Below the pieces are notes generated by a model. That model was not told the DNA's origin, did not search any database, and was given only the letters and a program-made list of their open reading frames with translations. From positions 124,001-188,000 of the forward strand of contig JARUPY010000385.1 in assembly GCA_029817715.1 (NCBI GenBank): a DNA stretch of 64,000 nt, in the 5' to 3' direction. A program made the translations under genes and the position numbers. This DNA comes from Melastoma dodecandrum. Its lineage: Eukaryota > Streptophyta > Magnoliopsida > Myrtales > Melastomataceae. Of this stretch, positions 58,760 through 64,000 are shown in pieces; positions within the stretch are counted from its first letter, which is position 1; every line of letters begins with the position of its first letter.

Positions 58760-59647
58760 CTACAGAACCGGCAATCCGTGGGCCTTGGCCTCCGCGCCCG
58801 GCTCGACGTGAATCGTGACGACGGCGCCGGTGATCGTCGATTCGAGCGCGGATTCGAGCCGGTCGCAGATCGCGTGCGACGCCTCGACGCTCATGGCGCC
58901 GGGGACCACGAGGTGGAAGTCGATGAAGGTCGCCTGCCCGGCTGCCCGGGTGCGCACGTCGTGGGCTTCCAGGGCGCCTTCGCCGTGCTCCGAGATCAGC
59001 GTCCGGATCTCGCCGATCAGTTCGGGTGAGGCAGCCCGATCCATCAGGCCGTCGACGGATTCCCGGACCATCTGGAACCCCGACCACAGGATGTGCAACG
59101 CCACCAGTCCGGCCACGGCGGGATCGAGGACGGGGTAGCCGGTCGCCAGAACCGCGCCGACCCCGATCAGGACGCCGCAGGACGTGACCACGTCGGCGAA
59201 GACGTGTCGTGCATCGGCGATCAGCGCCGGCGAACGCCACGCCGTTCCCCAGCGCATCAGCGCGAAGGCCCAGAACGCGTTGATGACGCTCGCGACGAAG
59301 TTGATGGCGAGGCCCAATGCAGGCGCGTCAAGGGGCTTCGGCGCGAGCACGCCGTAATACGATTCCCGCAGGATCATCAGCGCCGCCACGATGATCAGGG
59401 CGCCCTCGATCACCGCGGAGAAGAACTCGGCCTTGTGGTGGCCGTACGGGTGGTCCTCGTCGGCGGGCCGCGCCGCGACGCGCAGGGCCACGAAGGCACC
59501 GATCGCCGCCACGACGTTGATGATGCTCTCCAGCGCATCGGAATAGAGCGCCAGGCTGCCGGTGAGCCACGCGGCGTAGAACTTCAGCGCCGTGACGGCG
59601 AGGCCGATCGCGGCGCTGAGGAGAGCGGCTTTCTGGGTGCGGTCCAT
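58760..59647 (-). CDS. Cation diffusion facilitator family transporter
   Basis: This 295-aa CDF antiporter has six helices and the metal site pattern SDALESIINVV / DARHVFADVVTS (HxxxD in helix V), a Zn/Co/Fe-type arrangement, and a C-terminal cytosolic domain (about 215-290, FIDFHLVVPGAMSVEASHAI). It probably exports zinc, iron or cobalt. The ATG at 59647 begins the family sequence; a longer upstream frame is low-complexity noise. Confidence 0.92.
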   Translation of the reverse strand: MDRTQKAALLSAAIGLAVTALKFYAAWLTGSLALYSDALESIINVVAAIGAFVALRVAARPADEDHPYGHHKAEFFSAVIEGALIIVAALMILRESYYGVLAPKPLDAPALGLAINFVASVINAFWAFALMRWGTAWRSPALIADARHVFADVVTSCGVLIGVGAVLATGYPVLDPAVAGLVALHILWSGFQMVRESVDGLMDRAASPELIGEIRTLISEHGEGALEAHDVRTRAAGQATFIDFHLVVPGAMSVEASHAICDRLESALESTITGAVVTIHVEPGAEAKAHGLPVL

Positions 59648-59744
59648 GGCGTGCGCCGTTCGGGTGTCGGCGGCCCCATACGGGAACAGCCACGGCCAAG
59701 GCCACGGCAAAGGTTCAAGGACGTCGAAAACGTTTTAGCTCGGG

Positions 59745-60002
59745 CTAAGTCTCAGGCGGCGCGATCGGCTGGGCCTCCGCTTCGGTCGGCGTGGCCGGAT
59801 TGGCGTTGCCCCGGTCAGCCTCGCGCTGACGGCTGCGCTGCGCCTTGGCGCGGGCCGCCTCCGCCTTGCGTTGCAAGCGGCGACGCTGCCATCCGAAGCT
59901 TGCGGCCGCGGCCAGGGCGTCCAGACGCGCGGCCTCCCGCTCCCAGTAGCCGAGGAGCTGGCCATCCAGCGTGATCCGCCCGGGACGGCGACCGGCGACC
60001 AC
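59745..60002 (-). CDS. Small hypothetical protein, Ala/Arg-rich
   Basis: This 85-aa frame begins with a GTG and reads as a short globular start (GRITLDGQLLGYWEREAARLDALAAAASFGWQ) and a charged helical tail. It lies 5 bp downstream of the 82-aa gene on the same strand, so the two look like a small operon. No family is recognised. Confidence 0.55.
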   Translation of the reverse strand: MVAGRRPGRITLDGQLLGYWEREAARLDALAAAASFGWQRRRLQRKAEAARAKAQRSRQREADRGNANPATPTEAEAQPIAPPET

Positions 60003-60007
60003 CGGCC

Positions 60008-60256
60008 CTACGCCCGCTTCGCGGGCGGCTCGCCCGTCTCGCTCACGACCAGCGCGTCCGGATCCCCGCGAAAGCTGCCGAGACCTGCATCCGGCACCGG
60101 AACGGCCGGACTGCCGAAGGGCTGGCTCGGATAGGCCGCCTCAAATTTCGCGCGGGCCTCGCCGGGATCCGCGGCCTTCAGCACGATCTCGGGTTTCCCC
60201 GGCAGGGGCCACCGCGGGTCGGCTTCATCGCGGGGGCGGACGGCGTACCAGGGCAT
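60008..60256 (-). CDS. Small hypothetical protein
   Basis: This 82-aa protein (MPWYAVRPRDEADPRWPLPG, then IVLKAADPGEARAKFEAAYP) looks globular at the start and disordered at the end. It is divergent from queA with about 100 bp between the starts, and forms a pair with the next gene. No family is recognised. Confidence 0.6.
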   Translation of the reverse strand: MPWYAVRPRDEADPRWPLPGKPEIVLKAADPGEARAKFEAAYPSQPFGSPAVPVPDAGLGSFRGDPDALVVSETGEPPAKRA

Positions 60257-60354
60257 CGTTGCAGCATCTCGCGTCTCGGTGACGCGGAAAACGGGTGCGC
60301 TCCGCCAGGGTTCCGCGGTTGAATCCACGTGCCGTTCGGTGCAGGCAGCCGGCG

Positions 60355-61419
60355 ATGCGTGTGGACCTGTTCGATTTCGACCTGCCGGAGACCAGCATCG
60401 CCCTGCGCCCGGCCGAGCCGCGGGATGCCGGGCGGCTGCTCGTGGTGCAACCGGGCGTGGCTTTGGCCGACCGGACGGTGCGCGATCTCCCCGGCGCCCT
60501 GCGGGCCGGCGACGCCCTTGTGTTCAACGACACGCGGGTGATTCCGGCGCGGCTTCACGGGGTACGGACACGGCCGGGCGCGCCCGGGCAGCGCACCGAG
60601 GCGATGCTGCATCTGCGCGAGGGACCGGCGCGGTGGCGCGCCTTCGGCCGCCCGGCCAAGCGGCTCGCCCCCGGCGACACGCTGCGCTTCGGCGACCTGA
60701 CCGCCACCGTGGCCGAGAAGGGTGAAGCTGGCGAGATCGTGCTCGACTTCGACCAAGCGGGGGCTGAGCTCGACGCCGCCATCGCCGCCGAAGGCGCCCT
60801 GCCGTTGCCCCCTTACATCGCGGGCAAGCGCCCGACGGACGATCGCGACGTCACCGACTACCAGACGGTCTATGCCCGCAACCCCGGCGCCGTCGCGGCT
60901 CCGACGGCGGGCCTGCATTTCTCCGAAGGGCTGCTCGCGGATCTCGATGCCGCCGGCCTGCGGCGCCACCACGTCACCCTGCATGTCGGCGCCGGCACCT
61001 TCCTGCCCGTCAAGGCGGCTGACACCGAGGGTCACCGCATGCACACGGAGGTAGGCATTCTCGATGCGGAGACGGCCGAGGCGCTCAACGCTGCCCGGGC
61101 CGCCGGAGGCCGGATCGTCGCGGTGGGGACCACGGCATTGCGCCTCCTCGAGAGCGCCGCCGGCCAGACCGGCCGCCTCGCGGCCTTCTCGGGTGCGACC
61201 GACATCTTCATCACGCCGGGCTACCGGTTCCGGGCCGTGGATGCCCTGGTGACGAACTTTCACCTGCCGCGCTCGACGCTGTTCATGCTGGTCTCGGCCT
61301 TCTCGGGGCTGGAGACGATGCGCGACGCCTATGCCCACGCGATCCGCGCCGGCTACCGGTTCTACTCTTACGGCGACGCCAGCCTGCTCTTCCCGGGCCC
61401 GCGCGCGGACCTGCCATGA
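60355..61419 (+). CDS. queA: S-adenosylmethionine:tRNA ribosyltransferase-isomerase
   Basis: This 354-aa enzyme transfers the ribosyl group of SAM to preQ1 in tRNA to give epoxyqueuosine. Hallmarks are [59 protein letters not shown] and the C-terminal [18 protein letters not shown]. The ATG at 60355 begins the family sequence. Its stop overlaps tgt by 4 bases. Confidence 0.96.
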   Translation: MRVDLFDFDLPETSIALRPAEPRDAGRLLVVQPGVALADRTVRDLPGALRAGDALVFNDTRVIPARLHGVRTRPGAPGQRTEAMLHLREGPARWRAFGRPAKRLAPGDTLRFGDLTATVAEKGEAGEIVLDFDQAGAELDAAIAAEGALPLPPYIAGKRPTDDRDVTDYQTVYARNPGAVAAPTAGLHFSEGLLADLDAAGLRRHHVTLHVGAGTFLPVKAADTEGHRMHTEVGILDAETAEALNAARAAGGRIVAVGTTALRLLESAAGQTGRLAAFSGATDIFITPGYRFRAVDALVTNFHLPRSTLFMLVSAFSGLETMRDAYAHAIRAGYRFYSYGDASLLFPGPRADLP

Positions 61420-62552
61420 CCGATCCCCTCCCCTTCGGCTTCACCCTGGCGGCGCAGGACGGCAGCGCCCGCACCGGCGCGATCACGACGCATCGCGGGG
61501 AGATCCGGACGCCGGCCTTCATGCCGGTCGGAACGGCCGCAACCGTCAAGGCGATGTATCCCGGCCAAGTCCGCGACCTCGGCGCCGACGTCGTGCTCGG
61601 CAACACCTACCACCTGATGCTGCGCCCCGGCCCCGAGCGGATGGCCCGCCTCGGCGGCCTGCACCGGTTCATGAACTGGGACCGGCCGATCCTGACCGAT
61701 TCCGGCGGCTTCCAGGTGATGTCGCTCTCGGCGCTCCGGAAGATCGACGAGCAGGGCGTCACCTTCCGCTCGCATATCGACGGCACGGCGCACCATATGA
61801 GCCCGGAGCGCTCCATCGAGATCCAGGGGTTCCTCGGTTCCGACATCCAGATGCAGCTCGACGAGTGCGTGCGCCTGCCGGCCGATCACGGGGCGATCGA
61901 GAAGGCGATGCACCTGTCGCTGCGGTGGGCCGAGCGGTGCCGGATCGCCTTCGGCGAGCAGCCGGAGCGGGCCATGTTCGGCATCGTACAGGGGGGCGAC
62001 GTCCCGGCCCTGCGGGTCGAGAGCGCCCGGGAACTGGCCGGCCTCGACCTCAAGGGCTACGCGGTTGGCGGCCTCGCCGTGGGCGAGCCGCAGGCGGTGA
62101 TGTTCGCGATGATCGAGACGGTGGAGCCGCACCTGCCGGTGGCTAAGCCCCGGTACCTGATGGGTGTCGGCACGCCGGACGACATTTTAGGCGCGGTCGG
62201 CCGCGGCATCGACATGTTCGACTGCGTGATGCCGACCCGCGCGGGCCGCCACGGACTGGCCTACACGCGGCATGGGCGGGTGAATCTCCGCAACGCCCGC
62301 CATGCCGAGGACACGGCGCCGCTCGACGAAGCCTCGGCCTGCCCGGCGACGCGGGACTATTCCCGGGCCTATCTGCATCATCTCGTCCGCTCGAACGAGA
62401 TTTTGGGGATGATGCTCCTGACCTGGAACAACCTCGCCTATTATCAGGACCTGATGGCGGGTGCCCGGGCGGCGATCCGGGAGGGCCGGTTCACCGATTA
62501 CTGCAGCACGACCCGCGCGGGCTGGGCCCAGGCGGAACGCGCCGCCGCGTGA
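61416..62552 (+). CDS. tgt: Queuine tRNA-ribosyltransferase (TGT), zinc site degenerate
   Basis: This 378-aa enzyme swaps guanine for preQ1 in tRNAs with GUN anticodons. Catalytic motifs are seen: [31 protein letters not shown] and GLAVGEPQ, plus the nucleophile region around [26 protein letters not shown]. The canonical zinc motif CxCxxC...H is replaced here by Ser307, Cys309, Thr312 and Asn338 (residues aligned by eye). Alphaproteobacterial enzymes often have this altered form. It overlaps queA by 4 bases (ATGA). Confidence 0.94.
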   Translation: MTDPLPFGFTLAAQDGSARTGAITTHRGEIRTPAFMPVGTAATVKAMYPGQVRDLGADVVLGNTYHLMLRPGPERMARLGGLHRFMNWDRPILTDSGGFQVMSLSALRKIDEQGVTFRSHIDGTAHHMSPERSIEIQGFLGSDIQMQLDECVRLPADHGAIEKAMHLSLRWAERCRIAFGEQPERAMFGIVQGGDVPALRVESARELAGLDLKGYAVGGLAVGEPQAVMFAMIETVEPHLPVAKPRYLMGVGTPDDILGAVGRGIDMFDCVMPTRAGRHGLAYTRHGRVNLRNARHAEDTAPLDEASACPATRDYSRAYLHHLVRSNEILGMMLLTWNNLAYYQDLMAGARAAIREGRFTDYCSTTRAGWAQAERAAA

Positions 62553-62562
62553 GCCATATCGC

Positions 62563-63618
62563 TCAGCGGGGCGTGAGCACCCGATAGTCGCCGGCCGGAT
62601 CGTCCGTTCCCTGCGCGACAGCCCGCTCGAGATCCGCCACGATCCGGGCCGCCACGGGCAGGCGGTAGTGCAGCGCGTCCCAGTAATGGGCATCCTCGCT
62701 GGTCAGCGGCGACGGCCGGCGGAAATCCACCACCACTGCGCCGCGATGGGCCCCCAGCGCCGCGACGCGGGCCTTGCAGCCCGCTTCTCGCCGGGCGGCC
62801 GGAGTTCCCGCGCCTCCCTGCGCGGCGGCGTGCACCGGCATGAAGACGAGAAGCGTCAGCGCGTCCGCGGGCATGCGGTCCAGGAGCTGGTCGAGCCGGG
62901 CCAGCGCCGGCATGGGCGCGTCGGGGGTGTCCCCCTGCGCGGCCGGGTCGAGGGCGCCGGCACGGATATGGGCGCGTGCGCGCTCGGGATCGTAGCGATC
63001 CTCCGGCGGGGTGAAGACCGCGTAGCCGTCCCGGCGGATCCGGGGCTGCACCAAGCCGAGCCGGGCGAGGCCTGCCTGAGCCGCGACCGTCACGGAGCGC
63101 AGGCTGACCTGACGCAGGACACCCCAGGGCGTGCCCGCCGCGTAGAGCCAGTCGGGGAACGCGTTGGCCGTGCGGGCGGGGGGATTGGCCGCGCACCATG
63201 TGGCGTCGAGGCCGAACAGGATCGCCCTGACCGGCCGATGGGCCAGGAACAGCTCGGCGAGGCGGATCTGCTCGTCCGGAGTCGCGGCATTCACGGCCAG
63301 GTTGGCGAAGCGCGCGCCGAAGGCGGCGTCGAGGGCGTCCGGATCGAGCAGCCGGGCGGTCGAGGTGCCGAACACCGCCGCATCGAATTCGCCGCCGCGG
63401 GCGATCTGCGGATAGGAGAGGCGCTGGTTGGCGTCCATGATCGGGCCCGGCGTGTGCCCGGGGGCTGCCCGCAACCCGTAGGGATCCATCGCCGCGATGA
63501 AACATGCGACCGCGGTGCCGGCGACAATTGCCCAGGCGACGAACTCTCGCGCGAACGCAAGCCAGGCTTGGGAGGCTGTCCGGGAGGGGCGAGCTTGTTC
63601 GGGCGAGCGTCGGGCCAT
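62563..63618 (-). CDS. Membrane-anchored SGNH-hydrolase-like protein of unknown function
   Basis: This 351-aa protein has an N-terminal membrane helix (EFVAWAIVAGTAVACFIAAM), then a periplasmic domain with a possible block I (AVFGTSTARLLDP) and a C-terminal DALHYR with spacing like the Asp-His of SGNH/GDSL hydrolases. Such proteins are often involved in polysaccharide acetylation (AlgJ/AlgX-like), but the identity is not firm. The ATG at 63618 begins at the first Met near the helix. It is convergent with tgt and is the last gene before the compositional change. Confidence 0.6.
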   Translation of the reverse strand: MARRSPEQARPSRTASQAWLAFAREFVAWAIVAGTAVACFIAAMDPYGLRAAPGHTPGPIMDANQRLSYPQIARGGEFDAAVFGTSTARLLDPDALDAAFGARFANLAVNAATPDEQIRLAELFLAHRPVRAILFGLDATWCAANPPARTANAFPDWLYAAGTPWGVLRQVSLRSVTVAAQAGLARLGLVQPRIRRDGYAVFTPPEDRYDPERARAHIRAGALDPAAQGDTPDAPMPALARLDQLLDRMPADALTLLVFMPVHAAAQGGAGTPAARREAGCKARVAALGAHRGAVVVDFRRPSPLTSEDAHYWDALHYRLPVAARIVADLERAVAQGTDDPAGDYRVLTPR

Positions 63619-64000
63619 GAGCGGAAGGCTTAAACGCGCACCGCGGTGCTGTCGCGAGGCACGAACGATCCGATGCGAGAAGCTCGAACGGATGCGCTGA
63701 ACCGCCGCCATTCCAATCGGCCACGAGGGCGTCGTGTCGAAGGCGATTCGAAGCAGAAAGCGAGAAGGAAACGCCGCTGCGCATCCCGCCAGACTCGCGG
63801 GACACAGTCCAAACCGAAACCCAGGACGGGCTCAACCGTCAGGCTTTGACCACTAGGAATCGATTTCGATCGCGGTCTTCCGTTGATTTTCATCCCACTG
63901 CAGTTGCTCGAATATCTGCTGCTGATGGCCTATATCTCAACTGAACAAATCTTCTATAAATCATCACAGAATTAGATACTCCTACTGTATCCGTCTATAT
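63619..64000. other. Terminal intergenic stretch with marked GC drop
   Basis: No gene is supported. The last 100 bases have about 37% G+C by my count (37 of 100), against roughly 70% in the rest of the window, and read as AT-rich sequence with runs such as tctataaatcatcacagaatt. This may be the edge of an acquired island or an AT-rich regulatory region that continues outside the window. Confidence 0.6.

Noticed and set aside
63646..63849. Short plus-strand frame of 67 codons rich in Arg and Lys
   Set aside because: No Shine-Dalgarno sequence, no domain, and composition of non-coding DNA; it spans the divergence of GC content.

Overview
The window is a gene-dense, roughly 70% GC stretch of an alphaproteobacterial chromosome. 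Codon use, gene order (queA-tgt; the rsmI/yraN, hemW-rdgB-rph, hrcA block; an aa3-type cytochrome oxidase operon), and the presence of GapR, CpdR and a PhyR/EcfG-type stress promoter point to the order Hyphomicrobiales. The overall feel is that of a Methylobacterium species. The genus is an inference from protein style and from the type of intergenic repeats, not from a search. I see no phage, transposase, CRISPR array, rRNA or replication origin, so most of the window is core genome.

Layout. 1-9.2 kb is a carbon and nitrogen scavenging block, all on the minus strand: a quinone-linked pyruvate oxidase (poxB), the lactate oxidation complex lutABC, a secretion-independent transglutaminase-like protein, and the ethanolamine ammonia-lyase genes eutBC without microcompartment genes. 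9.2-20.6 kb carries a HerA/DUF853 ATPase, two small proteins (one behind a textbook EcfG promoter), an M3 oligopeptidase, an extensin-like lipoprotein, an L,D-transpeptidase, a receiver protein, yraN-rsmI and a PBP-activator-like lipoprotein. Two of these genes are broken by single-base frameshifts. 20.6-24.4 kb is the hemW-rdgB-rph block divergent from hrcA. 24.4-35 kb holds a DUF1236 protein, an MHS-type transporter, gapR, purC, a Crp/Fnr regulator, tRNA-Leu(CAA), dsbB, a nitrilase-family amidase with a glutaredoxin, cpdR, an N-formylglutamate amidohydrolase and a candidate small RNA.

35-49 kb holds galU and galE (divergent), a lytic transglycosylase, an SGNH-like exported protein, glutamate synthase gltB/gltD with a vapBC toxin-antitoxin pair lying between them, a secreted Pro/Ala-rich protein and fdhD. 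49.3-56.1 kb is the cytochrome c oxidase operon ctaC-ctaD-ctaB-(54-aa membrane protein)-ctaG-ctaE, followed after a strong terminator by DUF983-surf1. 56.3-58.7 kb is an sfnG-sfnB pair for organosulfur use. 58.7-63.6 kb has a cation efflux protein, two small unknowns, queA-tgt (queuosine in tRNA) and a membrane-anchored SGNH-like protein. The last ~150 bases fall to about 37-45% GC, which suggests a boundary with acquired DNA beyond the window.

The most interesting points are a candidate minus-strand small RNA with an anti-Shine-Dalgarno motif near 34.9 kb, the EcfG promoter in front of a 72-aa protein, vapBC inside the glutamate synthase locus, a tRNA-guanine transglycosylase lacking most of its zinc ligands, and the two single-base frameshifts.
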